Below, piece after piece: positions 26,265 to 35,652 of a DNA stretch of 64,000 nucleotides (positions are counted from its first letter, which is position 1; each line of letters starts with the position of its first letter). The notes beneath the pieces were generated by a model. That model was given only the letters and a program-made list of their open reading frames with translations. It was not told the DNA's origin and searched no databases. Position numbers and translations under genes: made by a program. This DNA comes from Methylacidimicrobium sp. B4 (lineage in GTDB: Bacteria; Verrucomicrobiota; Verrucomicrobiia; Methylacidiphilales; Methylacidiphilaceae): assembly GCF_017310545.1 (NCBI RefSeq), contig NZ_CP066203.1:992001-1056000 (forward strand), read 5' to 3'.

Positions 26265-28289
26265 ATGCTGGTGAACCCGTACTGGCCGACGCCCGCGATC
26301 GATCCCCGCAAGATCGAGACGGCATGGCGGCCGCTTTTCGCCGACACGCTCTCGAGAATTTCGGCCGAGTTCGACCAACGATTCCCGAAAGTGGGAGGTG
26401 CGTGGCCGCCGGGCAGAGATTGGCTCCCGGGCCAGCCTCCGCTCTTTCTTGCAGCCCCCTCCGGGGGAGCGGGCACAACCACCCTCCTCGGAACCCTGTT
26501 GCGGCGGATGGAGGGCAAGGCCGTGCCGATCTACCTTCGCCCCTTCCGCAATCCCCTCGGCCCGTGGAAAGCGCTGCTCCGGACGGTCGGAGAGGAGATG
26601 GCGCTCCCCGATCGCCCGCGCGCACTGTATCCATGGCCCGAAGAGCCGAGCCGGGTCCAGGTTTTTGCCAACGAGATTCTCAGCACCCTCGCCTCTCGGC
26701 TTGTCAGTCAAGGGCGGATCCGGGACTCCCGTCTTCGCTCGGCGGTCCGCTTCTTGCGCCGCCATCCCTCCAAGATCCTGCTCGAAGGCCTCGTTCCGGA
26801 GTGGGCTCAATGGCTCCGCCTCGACTTCGCAAGGATCATTCCCGCCGCCGAGGAGCTGCTGTCGGAGCTCGGATCTTGGGGAGATCATCCCCAGAACTGG
26901 CTTTGGGCGATTCATGGGCTGGCCGTGCGCACGGAAGATCGCGTCGTCCAAGAGGCCTGCCGCCGGTGGGTGTTCGGGGAGCCGATCGATTGGGCGCAGG
27001 CGATTCGGGCAAACCTGTCGATCGCCCCGAACGAGCCAGCAACGGAGCCGCTCACGGGTGAGGAAGATCTTTGCCGAAGACACATGGAGGACCTGCTGCG
27101 CCTGAGCGGCCTTTCCAAACCCTTCCTCTTCGCTTTCGACAATGTGGATGCGTGGGGAGCCGAGGGGGAGCTCGCCTCGGCCGCAGGCCGGCTTCTCGAG
27201 GGCTTGCAGGCAGCTCCCCCGGCTTTCCTCTTGCTGGGAGGCCGCCTCGGGCCTTGGAATGCCACGGTCCTCCCACATTGGTCTGAGCGCCAGCGCAGCC
27301 TTCTCTCCCCCCTCTCGCCACTCCGCGAGGTCGAGAGATCGGAAGCCGCGGAGCTCCTGGAAGAGCGGCTCGAACGATTCGAGGGTCCCCGGTCGAGGGT
27401 CCCTTCGGACTGGCTCGCAGCCGCCTACCGGGATCGGAGTTCCCTGCCGGTGCGTCATCTCCTCCTCTCCTGCGCCATCCGGTGGAACGAGGAGCATTCG
27501 CTCCATCCGGAGCCATCCTCGCTCTCCGTGCGGTGGCTCCACGACGCAAGGCTCCAGTGGGAGATGGCGAGCCTCAATCTCCCCTGGCGCTGGATTGCGG
27601 AATGGGCTCTCCTGCCCCTGGAAGCGCCTGCAGATTTTCCCTGGCAGCGAGAAGACACCGGCTCCCTGGGTCTCCTTTGCGCACGAAGGACGTTGCCGGA
27701 GGCCGATCTCTTCCTTTTTCCGCAGCCGGGGGCTTGCGGAACCGACGTCCGGGCTTTTCAGGCTTTCCTGGAGAAGGCGGCATCCACAGCAAGAGGGTGC
27801 GGCCGCACGCTCGAATCCTACGGCCTGGTGTTCGAGCGGGAAGAGTCGACGGCTCTCACGCATCGGAGCCCGCCCGATCGAGGGTCACCCGAGCTAGCCC
27901 TCCTGCGCGTCCCGACCGAGGCACTCCTCGACCTTGCCGCCGCCGTCTCCCTCTCGATTTCCTTCCGCCGAGAGGAAGGATGCCCGGCGGCGGAAGAAGC
28001 CACCCGCAACCGCGCGGAAGAGATTCTCTCGTCCTGGCACGCCCGGCTTCCCGCGTCGACTCCTCCCGCTCGAGCGGCTCCCAGACGCGAGCTTCTCTCC
28101 TTACCGATGATCGAGGCCGTCCGCGACGCTGTACGAGCCAAACGGACCCTTCCCTTGAGCGGGCTGCTGGAGCGTCTGCCCAGGCAGGTCAGCCGCAAAC
28201 AGGTGCTCTCTGCCGCAGCCATCCTTTCGGAAGTCCAAGTGCGCACCGGCCCTACGCTCGAACCCCTCTTCTGCTGGCAACCGTCCTAG
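26265..28289 (+). CDS. Divergent AAA-like P-loop ATPase of unknown function
   Basis: A 674-residue soluble protein. The segment PLFLAAPSGGAGTTTLL (about residues 59-75) has the shape of a Walker A loop but carries GAGTTT where GKT/S is expected, so the usual lysine is missing. FLFAFDNVDAW near residue 287 resembles Walker B, and FLLLGGRLG a following strand. The order recalls STAND or ORC/Cdc6-like ATPases. The C-terminal half is leucine/arginine-rich and probably helical. GGGAGAGG precedes the ATG. It is convergent with the TPR gene; no partner is obvious. Confidence 0.6.
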   Translation: MLVNPYWPTPAIDPRKIETAWRPLFADTLSRISAEFDQRFPKVGGAWPPGRDWLPGQPPLFLAAPSGGAGTTTLLGTLLRRMEGKAVPIYLRPFRNPLGPWKALLRTVGEEMALPDRPRALYPWPEEPSRVQVFANEILSTLASRLVSQGRIRDSRLRSAVRFLRRHPSKILLEGLVPEWAQWLRLDFARIIPAAEELLSELGSWGDHPQNWLWAIHGLAVRTEDRVVQEACRRWVFGEPIDWAQAIRANLSIAPNEPATEPLTGEEDLCRRHMEDLLRLSGLSKPFLFAFDNVDAWGAEGELASAAGRLLEGLQAAPPAFLLLGGRLGPWNATVLPHWSERQRSLLSPLSPLREVERSEAAELLEERLERFEGPRSRVPSDWLAAAYRDRSSLPVRHLLLSCAIRWNEEHSLHPEPSSLSVRWLHDARLQWEMASLNLPWRWIAEWALLPLEAPADFPWQREDTGSLGLLCARRTLPEADLFLFPQPGACGTDVRAFQAFLEKAASTARGCGRTLESYGLVFEREESTALTHRSPPDRGSPELALLRVPTEALLDLAAAVSLSISFRREEGCPAAEEATRNRAEEILSSWHARLPASTPPARAAPRRELLSLPMIEAVRDAVRAKRTLPLSGLLERLPRQVSRKQVLSAAAILSEVQVRTGPTLEPLFCWQPS

Positions 28290-28332
28290 CCACACCTCCA
28301 CTCTTCCTGCCATTCTTCGGCACGGCGGGTCA

Positions 28333-30867
28333 TCACGATCCTTCCTCGAAGAGAAAGTGATCCCGCCGGAGCCGATTGACCGTCTCATGGAACTCCTCCC
28401 GGGTGGGTCCCCCCAGCTCCTCCATCTTGCGGTAGATGGTCACCGCCCCTCTCCAATCCTGGGCCTTTTCCTTTAGGGAAGCCGCCTGAATCCCGGCTTC
28501 GATCCTCCAACGAATCTCGGGCGCGTTGCGCCTTCCCGCACCCTCTTTCGTCGACTCCAGGCGGCCGTCCAAAACGTCGAGGTAGACCGCGAGGGCATCG
28601 TCCTCCTTCCCCTGCTTTTGCAAGGACACCCCTTGCTTGAACCCCGCTTCGTCACGCTCCGATGGGTCGGCCCCCTTTTCTTTCAGGACCGCGGCAAACA
28701 CCCTTGCCGCCTCCGCATAACGCTTGGGATCCGCTGAGCTCCCCGCAAAGAGGCAATCTCCCTTGCGAAGCAGCGCTTCGGTTCGGATCGGCCCGGATGG
28801 GCTCTCCTCCAGCACGGCATCGAAAAGAATGATCGCATTGGCATATTCGCCCAGATCCTGATCGATCTTCCCTTGCAAGAGACGGGCTTCGGCTTTCCAC
28901 GAGGAGCTCTCGGGAATGCGATCCAAGAGATGGAGGGCCTCCACGAGATCGTGTCGACCGACGGCGGCCTTGGCCGCCCAGTAGTAGGCGGAATCGGCCA
29001 AGGGGCTCTGGGGATAGTCCTGTGCGACGCGCTCGAAGTCCGCCTGCGCGTCGGCGTAATCCTGGGCATTGTAACAGAACTGCGCGGCCCCGAAGAGCGC
29101 CCTCGGTGCCACCGATCCCGAGGCCTTGTCAGCCGCAAGATCCGCCAGCCGCTGCCTTGCCTCCGCCTCGCTCAGCTTCCCGCTGCGGTAGCCGGCGAAG
29201 GCGCCCCGGTACAAGGCTTCCGGCACGAGAGGATCCTCGGGATAGCCCCGAACCAGCCGCTCGTAGGCCGCAAACGCCCTGGCATCCTCTCCGGATTCCG
29301 CATAGAGCGCCGCCAGCCGCATCAGGAACTGCGGATAGCTCGACCGAAGACCAGGCTCTCGTAACCCGTCCTCCAGCACCCGCTCCGCCTCTCTCGATCG
29401 CTCGAGCTCTTGCAAGAGCGTCGCCTCGAGCAGCACGAGGCGAGCGCGCAAGGGACTCTCGGGGAAACGATCGACAAAGGACTTTTTGATGCTTTCGAAC
29501 TCCTCGATCCGCCTCTCCCGCGCCAAGGCGGTCAAGCGATTGAAGAAGCTTTCCTCCGTGAAAATGCCCGCTCCCTCCGCGACGCGGAACTCTTCCTCGG
29601 CAGAAGCCGCATCGCCTCGAACCAAGGCAATTTCCCCCAGGCGAAAGGCGGAATAGGGAGCCAAAGCCCCACCCCCTTTCTCCACCAGCCGAAGGGAGCG
29701 CGCGGCGGCATCCCATGCTTCGTCCTCCTGATAGAGTCGACCGAGCGCGTAACGGATCGCCGCATCCGACTCGGGTCCGAGCTTCCGCCGAGCGACCTCC
29801 TCCAACAGCGCCTCCGCTCCCTCCCTGTCGCCGCTTTTCGCCCGGGCCTGGGCCATCGCAAAAGCCAGCCGCGCCTCCCCTTCGCGGCCCTTCTTGCTCC
29901 GCTGGATCTCCCCCAGCCTCCTTTCCGCCTCGGGAAGGCGCTGGAGTGTCGCCGCGCTCTCCAAATAGCGCTCGCTGGCCCGGAGCCAAAGACTCCGCTT
30001 CTCCTCGAGCTCCAGCGCCTTTTCCAGCGCGGCCATCGCCTTGCCGCTTGCGCCCAACTTCTCGTACGCCTCGCCCAGGCCGAGGTAAGCCTGCGCAAGC
30101 AACTCCCTCGGCGCACGTCCCATCCGCACCACCGCCTCGTAGAGCGGAACGGCTCGAGCGGGTTCTTCCATTCTCCGCAGCTCGGCCAGCCAGAAGCGTG
30201 CCTCGCAGAGGGTGTCGTCGGTCCGATTGTCCTCTCGCACCAGTGGCTCGAAGAGGGCTTCTGCCTCCTCGCGACGACCCAGGGAGAGCGCCATCCGCGC
30301 CTGAACGAGAACGGCGCGCGTTCTGGCTTCGCCCGCCGGGCCATGGGCCAGATCCTTCAAAACAGATTCCGCTTCCTCCACCTTCCCTGCCCGCCACAAG
30401 CACCACCCGAGAGCGAGCTTTGCCCGCTGCGCGAGCGGCCCCGGGAGGGGTTTGTCCAGTGCCGCCCGATAGTCGGGAATGGCTTCGGACCATCGCTCCA
30501 AGGCGCAAAGGCATTCCGCCCGCCAGAAGAGCGCCTCTCCCGCCGCAGGCTTCGGCAATCGATTCCGAGCGACCGGGGCGAGCAGCTCCTCCGCGGCCCG
30601 GTAACGCCCGAGGAAATAGAGCGCTTTGGCCTCGAGCAGCCTGGCACTCGAGGCGAGCGGGCTGGCCGGAAACCGATTCCGAAAGCGCTCCACCTCCTGC
30701 ACGCAGCGATCGAAGAGGCCGTCCTCGAAGGCGGTGAGCGCCGGCGCCAACGCTTCTTCCTGAGCGCCCGCCCGATCGAGTCCGCCCGCCCAGAAAAGGA
30801 AGGACAGGGAGAGACTGAGGATGGTCAGCCCGAAGCCGTTCGGCTTGGACGATCGTTCTTCCCTCAT
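28333..30867 (-). CDS. Large exported TPR-repeat protein
   Basis: An 844-residue protein with a signal peptide (LTILSLSLSFLFWAGGLDRAGA) followed by tandem tetratricopeptide repeats along nearly the whole length, for example ALYFLGRYRAAEELLAPV, YLGLGEAYEKLGASGKAMAAL and YYWAAKAAVGRHDLVEALHLL. It resembles periplasmic YbgF/CpoB-like scaffolds and TPR lipoproteins that organise envelope complexes. Its ATG overlaps the uvrA stop by four bases (ATGA), so it should be translated from the same mRNA as uvrA, an odd pairing of DNA repair and an envelope scaffold. Confidence 0.78.
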   Translation of the reverse strand: MREERSSKPNGFGLTILSLSLSFLFWAGGLDRAGAQEEALAPALTAFEDGLFDRCVQEVERFRNRFPASPLASSARLLEAKALYFLGRYRAAEELLAPVARNRLPKPAAGEALFWRAECLCALERWSEAIPDYRAALDKPLPGPLAQRAKLALGWCLWRAGKVEEAESVLKDLAHGPAGEARTRAVLVQARMALSLGRREEAEALFEPLVREDNRTDDTLCEARFWLAELRRMEEPARAVPLYEAVVRMGRAPRELLAQAYLGLGEAYEKLGASGKAMAALEKALELEEKRSLWLRASERYLESAATLQRLPEAERRLGEIQRSKKGREGEARLAFAMAQARAKSGDREGAEALLEEVARRKLGPESDAAIRYALGRLYQEDEAWDAAARSLRLVEKGGGALAPYSAFRLGEIALVRGDAASAEEEFRVAEGAGIFTEESFFNRLTALARERRIEEFESIKKSFVDRFPESPLRARLVLLEATLLQELERSREAERVLEDGLREPGLRSSYPQFLMRLAALYAESGEDARAFAAYERLVRGYPEDPLVPEALYRGAFAGYRSGKLSEAEARQRLADLAADKASGSVAPRALFGAAQFCYNAQDYADAQADFERVAQDYPQSPLADSAYYWAAKAAVGRHDLVEALHLLDRIPESSSWKAEARLLQGKIDQDLGEYANAIILFDAVLEESPSGPIRTEALLRKGDCLFAGSSADPKRYAEAARVFAAVLKEKGADPSERDEAGFKQGVSLQKQGKEDDALAVYLDVLDGRLESTKEGAGRRNAPEIRWRIEAGIQAASLKEKAQDWRGAVTIYRKMEELGGPTREEFHETVNRLRRDHFLFEEGS

Positions 30868-33743
30868 GTTCTCAGGGCCCGCAGGCTCTTCTTGGTGGAC
30901 GGCGACGCCTCTTGCTGCTCTCGCAGGAATCGGCCCGTCCAGCTCGCCGGATTCTTCGCCACCTGCGCTGGACTCCCTTGGGCGACCACCCGTCCTCCGC
31001 CCTCACCCCCTTCGGGCCCCAGATCGATCAAGTAGTCGACCCGCTGCAGCACCCGCAGGTTATGCTCGATCAGAATGATCGTGTTGCCCGCGTTCCTCAA
31101 CAGGATTAGGACCTCCATGAGCCTCTCGATGTCGGCGAGATGGAGCCCCGTCGTCGGCTCGTCGAGAATGTAGAGCGTTCTTGCGGATGCCGGCCGACCG
31201 AGCTCGGCCGCTAGCTTCAGCCGCTGGGCCTCACCGCCCGAAAGACTCGTTGCCGATTGGCCGAGACGGAGGTACCCGAGCCCGACCCGAGCCAGCATGT
31301 CGAGCTTCTCCCAAATGGCGGGAACCGGGCGGAAAAACTCGCGGCCTTCGTCCACCGCCATCGCGAGTACCTCCGCAATGTTCTTCCCCCGATAGGTCAC
31401 TTCCAGGGTTTCCTGGTTGAACCGCTTCCCCTCGCACGATTGGCAGGGGACATAGACCGGGGGCAAGAAGCTCATTTCGACCTCGATCACCCCTTGCCCT
31501 TGACATCGTTCGCATCGCCCGCCGGGAACGTTGAAGCTGAACCGCTCGGGCCCATAGCCACGCACCCGCGCGGCGGGGAGTCGGGAGAAGAGCATCCGAA
31601 GCTCCTGAAAGGCCCCGGAGAAGGTTAAGGGATTCGAGCGGGGTGACCGTCCAATCGGCTCTTGATCGATGACGACCAGCCTCTCCAGCTCTTCAGCGCC
31701 TTCGATGCGATCGTGAGCCCCCGGCTCCGCTCGCGCACCGTGCAGCCGCCGCTGCAACGCCCGACAGAGAACGTCGTTGACGAGCGTGCTCTTTCCCGAG
31801 CCGCTCACTCCCGAGACGGCGGTCAGGCCGCCCAGCGGAAATCCCACCGTGATGTTCCGGAGATTATTCGCCCGAGCTCCAATCACGCGCAGCCACCCCT
31901 CCCCGGACGATCGACCGCTCTCCTCTCCACGAAGCGTGGGTTCACGGAGAAAGCTTCCCGTGATCGAATGGGGACGGCTCAAGACCTCCTGGGGAGGGCC
32001 CGCTCCAAGGAGCCTTCCCCCCAGCGGCCCCGCTCCCGGGCCCAGCTCGACGAGATAATCGGCTCCCAGGATCGTCTCCTCGTCGTGCTCCACCACCACC
32101 ACCGTGTTCCCCAAGTCGCGCAACTCCGCCAAAAGACCGAGCAGCCGCCGATGGTCACGCGGATGGAGGCCGACACTCGGCTCGTCGAGCACGTAAAGAA
32201 CCCCGCTGAGGCGCGCACCCATCTGTGTCGCCAAGCGAATCCGCTGGGCTTCTCCCCCCGAGAGAGTGCGCGTTTCCCGATCGAGGGTGAGGTAACCCAA
32301 GCCCGCTCTCCGCAAAAATTCGAGCCGCTGGCCAAGCTCGCGAAAGATGTCGGCCGCCACTGGCTGCTTTTCCGCAGGAATAGGGATCGCTTCGAGCCAG
32401 CGCTCCGCCTCCTCGACCGAAAACGCGGTAACCTCCCAAATGTTCCGCGGCGTCCAGCCGCTGGCGTGAATCGTCACCGCCAGGACCTCCGGGCGGAGGC
32501 GGGCACCCCGGCAGGAACGGCAAACGCTCGGCGACAAAAAGGGACGAAGCTTCGCGCGCAGAGTCGAAGAGCGGGCATCCCGGTAGAGCCGCTCCAGACC
32601 AGGGAGAACCCCTTCGAAGGAGATCCCCGGCTTTCGCCGCTTCCGCGCCGGCAACCCTTCGCGCTCCGTTCCCTGCAGAACGGCCTGCCGGAAGGCTTCC
32701 GCACACTCCGCCCACGGCCGGCCCATCTCTTCGCCGAAGGCTTCGGCCAGCATGGCGAGCTCCTTTCGATACATCGCCTGCAAGGCCTTGCCCAGCTTGC
32801 GCCATGGAGCAATCGGCATCTCCACCAGGGGCAGCGAGGGATCCGGCACGACCGCGTTCGGGTCGAAAGCGAGCTCCGTCCCGAGGCCGTGGCAGGCGGG
32901 GCAAGCTCCCAGCGGATTGTTGAACGAAAAATGGCGAGGGGAATACTCGGGGAATCGGAAGCCGGTCTCCGGGTCGAAATGACGATCGCTCAAGAGGCGC
33001 TCCCCGCTCTCCCCCTCCGGCGTCCGGTAAGGAAGGATGACCACTCCTTCTCCGGTCTTGAGGGTCAGCTCGAGCGAATCGTGCAGCCGGCTTCTCGCTT
33101 CGGATTCGCAGCGGAGACGATCGATGAGGACCTCCAGCGTGTACGGTGCCTTCCCGCGCAAGCTCTCCGCCTCCTCCAGCTCGACGAGATCTCCGTTGAT
33201 CCGAGCCCGGATGAATCCGCGGCGTCGAATCCGCTCGACCGCCTCGGATAGCTCCTTCCGGCTTCCCTCCCGAATCACCGGAGCCAAGAGCTGAATCGAC
33301 GTCATGGGCGGCAGGGCGAGGATCTCCTCGATCATCTCCGGCACGGTGTACCGCCGCAGCGGTTTCCCCGTCTGCGGATGATGGGGGATGCCGAAGTGCG
33401 CGAAGAGAAGACGCAGGAACTCGGAGATGTCGGTCGCTGTGGCCACCGTCGACCGCGGGCTGCTTCCCGAGGTCCGCTGCTCGATCGCAATGGCCGGGGA
33501 GAGCCCCTCGATCCGGTCGACGTCGGGCTTTTCCCACGCACCAAGGACTTGCCGCGCATAGGTCGATAAGCTCTCGACGTAGCGACGCTGTCCCTCGGCA
33601 TAGAGCGTGTCAAAGGCGAGGGACGATTTCCCGGAGCCGCTCACCCCCGTGATGACGATGAGCCGATTGCGCGGGAGATCGACGTCGATGTTCTGCAGGT
33701 TGTGCTCTCGCGCCCCGCGAATCTGGATCCACTGCTCTCCCAT
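30864..33743 (-). CDS. uvrA: UvrABC excinuclease subunit A
   Basis: DNA-damage sensor of nucleotide excision repair; a 959-residue twin ABC ATPase. The N-terminal Walker A is [14 protein letters not shown], the second is [14 protein letters not shown]; both LSGGEAQR signatures and Walker B/DEP motifs are present. The zinc module [11 protein letters not shown]...CQSCEGKRF is intact in the second half. In the first half, the usual upstream CxxC is replaced ([19 protein letters not shown] region) while [10 protein letters not shown] remains. The start is the ATG giving [15 protein letters not shown]. The stop overlaps the TPR gene. Confidence 0.96.
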   Translation of the reverse strand: MGEQWIQIRGAREHNLQNIDVDLPRNRLIVITGVSGSGKSSLAFDTLYAEGQRRYVESLSTYARQVLGAWEKPDVDRIEGLSPAIAIEQRTSGSSPRSTVATATDISEFLRLLFAHFGIPHHPQTGKPLRRYTVPEMIEEILALPPMTSIQLLAPVIREGSRKELSEAVERIRRRGFIRARINGDLVELEEAESLRGKAPYTLEVLIDRLRCESEARSRLHDSLELTLKTGEGVVILPYRTPEGESGERLLSDRHFDPETGFRFPEYSPRHFSFNNPLGACPACHGLGTELAFDPNAVVPDPSLPLVEMPIAPWRKLGKALQAMYRKELAMLAEAFGEEMGRPWAECAEAFRQAVLQGTEREGLPARKRRKPGISFEGVLPGLERLYRDARSSTLRAKLRPFLSPSVCRSCRGARLRPEVLAVTIHASGWTPRNIWEVTAFSVEEAERWLEAIPIPAEKQPVAADIFRELGQRLEFLRRAGLGYLTLDRETRTLSGGEAQRIRLATQMGARLSGVLYVLDEPSVGLHPRDHRRLLGLLAELRDLGNTVVVVEHDEETILGADYLVELGPGAGPLGGRLLGAGPPQEVLSRPHSITGSFLREPTLRGEESGRSSGEGWLRVIGARANNLRNITVGFPLGGLTAVSGVSGSGKSTLVNDVLCRALQRRLHGARAEPGAHDRIEGAEELERLVVIDQEPIGRSPRSNPLTFSGAFQELRMLFSRLPAARVRGYGPERFSFNVPGGRCERCQGQGVIEVEMSFLPPVYVPCQSCEGKRFNQETLEVTYRGKNIAEVLAMAVDEGREFFRPVPAIWEKLDMLARVGLGYLRLGQSATSLSGGEAQRLKLAAELGRPASARTLYILDEPTTGLHLADIERLMEVLILLRNAGNTIILIEHNLRVLQRVDYLIDLGPEGGEGGGRVVAQGSPAQVAKNPASWTGRFLREQQEASPSTKKSLRALRT

Positions 33744-33974
33744 TCCCACCGTCCGGCTGCTCTGCGCCGCCGCGATCGAGGACAACTTATCATCCCCCCC
33801 GAGGCGGTCAACTCTCCAGAGAAGCCCAGGGGTGGGCGACGGCGCCCGCGAAACCGGGTCCTCGACCGGAGGCAAGCGGGAGAGCGGCCGCAAACATGAA
33901 GAAAAAATCATGAGCACCGGCTGCACCCGGCCTTTAAGATCCCGGGCGATGTACCATCCCCGCCCCGGGAGCCG

Positions 33975-34673
33975 ATGAAGCGGATCGTCGAACCCGAGTG
34001 GATCGACCAGCTCGATCCCGCGAGCCTCGAAGCGCGGCGGACCCGAGGGGAGCTACGGCGAATGAACGCCCTGATGCGGAATTTCGACTGGTTTCGGGCT
34101 CAGCTCGCCCGCCATCCCTCTCTCTTCGGGCGGGGCTTGGAGCTCGGAGCGGGGGATGGGCACCTTGGGGCTTATCTATTCGCCGATCCAACGACCCGAC
34201 GACGGCTCGATCTGGTCGGCATCGATCGCATCGGCAGGCCGCCCGCATGGCCGGAGGATTGGCGCTGGGAACAAAAGGATATCCTCCGGTTTGAAGGGTG
34301 GCGCGACTTCCCTCTGCTCCTTGCCAACATGGTTCTCCACCACTTTTCGGCGGAAGAGCTCGCGCTGCTCGGTTCCCGGATCCGCGACTCCTGCCGGTTG
34401 CTGCTCGCGCTGGAGACCGCTCGGAGAGGGATGCACCTGGCCCAGGTGCGTGCGCTGCGCGTCTTCGGAATCTTGGGGCCGGTCGGGTACCACGATGCAT
34501 CGACCAGCATCCAGGCGGGGTTCGTCGGGGAAGAGCTTCCCCAACTTCTCGGTCTCCCCTCCTCGGAGTGGCATTGGCAGATCCGTTTGACCTTCTTCGG
34601 AGCGTACCAGCTCGTTGCCGAAAGGCGATCGTCAGGCGTGCCGGCTAGAACGCGACAGTTTCGCCGAGCTTGA
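33975..34673 (+). CDS. Class I SAM-dependent methyltransferase
   Basis: A 232-residue protein with a Rossmann-type SAM site: [15 protein letters not shown] near residue 53, an acidic LVGIDRIG at strand 2, QKDIL, and [15 protein letters not shown] at motif IV/post-motif. The substrate is not evident. It starts from its own region divergent to uvrA (231-base gap including an A-rich stretch near 33900) and is convergent with the metallo-hydrolase, overlapping it by 29 bases. Confidence 0.72.
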   Translation: MKRIVEPEWIDQLDPASLEARRTRGELRRMNALMRNFDWFRAQLARHPSLFGRGLELGAGDGHLGAYLFADPTTRRRLDLVGIDRIGRPPAWPEDWRWEQKDILRFEGWRDFPLLLANMVLHHFSAEELALLGSRIRDSCRLLLALETARRGMHLAQVRALRVFGILGPVGYHDASTSIQAGFVGEELPQLLGLPSSEWHWQIRLTFFGAYQLVAERRSSGVPARTRQFRRA

Positions 34674-35652
34674 GCACCCGGAAGGAGTGCTCCGGAACGC
34701 CGAGAAGCTTCCGGGCCTCCGCCAGGAGGCGCACCGGTTCGTTCCATGGCTCATCGGAGAGACGAAATGTCCCCCAATGCATCGCCAGCGACATCGCAGC
34801 CCCGAGATCCAGGTGGAGTTGAACCGCTTCCCTGGGATTGAGGTGGAGTGGCTGCTGCAACCAGGATGGTCGATAGGCTCCGATGGGCAGGAGAGCCAGA
34901 TCGACGGGTCCCAGACGCCGGCCCAAGTCTGTATGAAAGCGGGCATACCCCGTGTCGCCGGCGAAGAAGATGCGATGGTTTCCGGCAGAAATGAGCCAGC
35001 TGCACCAGAGGGATCGATCGCGGTCGAAGGGCGTTCGTGCCGAGGCGTGCTGTGCGGGGAGGCAGAGAAGCCGCCAGGAGTCGCCCGTGATAAAATCTCC
35101 CCAGCCGAGCTCGGCTACCTGGCGGAACCCCCATCCCTCGATGAGGGGGCCGAGGCCGAGGGGACAGCAGACGAGCGTCGTCCGAGGAAGCTGGCGGAAG
35201 CTGGCTCGGTCACAGTGATCAAAGTGGGAGTGGCTGAGCAGGATGAGGTCGGGAGGCGGGCATTCCTCGACGCGGAAAGGGGAGGGACGGCGGCGGCGCA
35301 ATCCCGGAACGGGCCAGGGAGCGCAATAGTCGCCGAGAAGCGGATCGGTCAAGATGGTCAGCCCATCGAGCTGAAGAAGAAAGGTCGAATGGCCAAGCCA
35401 CGTTGCCAAGATGCGCGCAGCCGGCGGCTTGCGTAGCGCGGCCCAGTCGACCCGGACCTCCTCCGGGAAAGAGGCTGCCCCGGCGGCCTCCTCTTCGCCG
35501 CTCGGAGGCCGGGAAGCAAGCTTCCACCGGAGGACGTCTCTCCAGTGAGGGACCCAGGGGCTGTCGATATTGCAGAAGCGTCCGCTTTTCTGGCGAACGA
35601 TCCATGGGAAGCCGGGCACGCGCTCCGGTCTATGCCGTATCATCCCGCCCAT
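34645..35652 (-). CDS. Metallo-beta-lactamase-fold hydrolase, NAPE-PLD/UlaG-like
   Basis: A 335-residue metal hydrolase. HSTFLLQLDGLTILTDPLLGDY, then ILLSHSHFDHCD (HxHxDH zinc site near residue 145) and FFAGDTGY are the signature of the family that contains N-acylphosphatidylethanolamine phospholipase D and UlaG. DLALLPIGAY and ALAMHWGTF-like segments complete the fold. The start overlaps the end of the oxidase-like gene by 23 bases, so it is probably the last gene of the eight-gene operon. A lipid phosphodiester substrate is an inference. Confidence 0.82.
   Translation of the reverse strand: MGGMIRHRPERVPGFPWIVRQKSGRFCNIDSPWVPHWRDVLRWKLASRPPSGEEEAAGAASFPEEVRVDWAALRKPPAARILATWLGHSTFLLQLDGLTILTDPLLGDYCAPWPVPGLRRRRPSPFRVEECPPPDLILLSHSHFDHCDRASFRQLPRTTLVCCPLGLGPLIEGWGFRQVAELGWGDFITGDSWRLLCLPAQHASARTPFDRDRSLWCSWLISAGNHRIFFAGDTGYARFHTDLGRRLGPVDLALLPIGAYRPSWLQQPLHLNPREAVQLHLDLGAAMSLAMHWGTFRLSDEPWNEPVRLLAEARKLLGVPEHSFRVLKLGETVAF

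Noticed and set aside
24999-27863. 954-residue open frame on the minus strand
   Set aside because: It is antisense to citrate synthase and the P-loop ATPase gene, both with clear motifs; its own sequence is arginine/glutamate-rich without family character.
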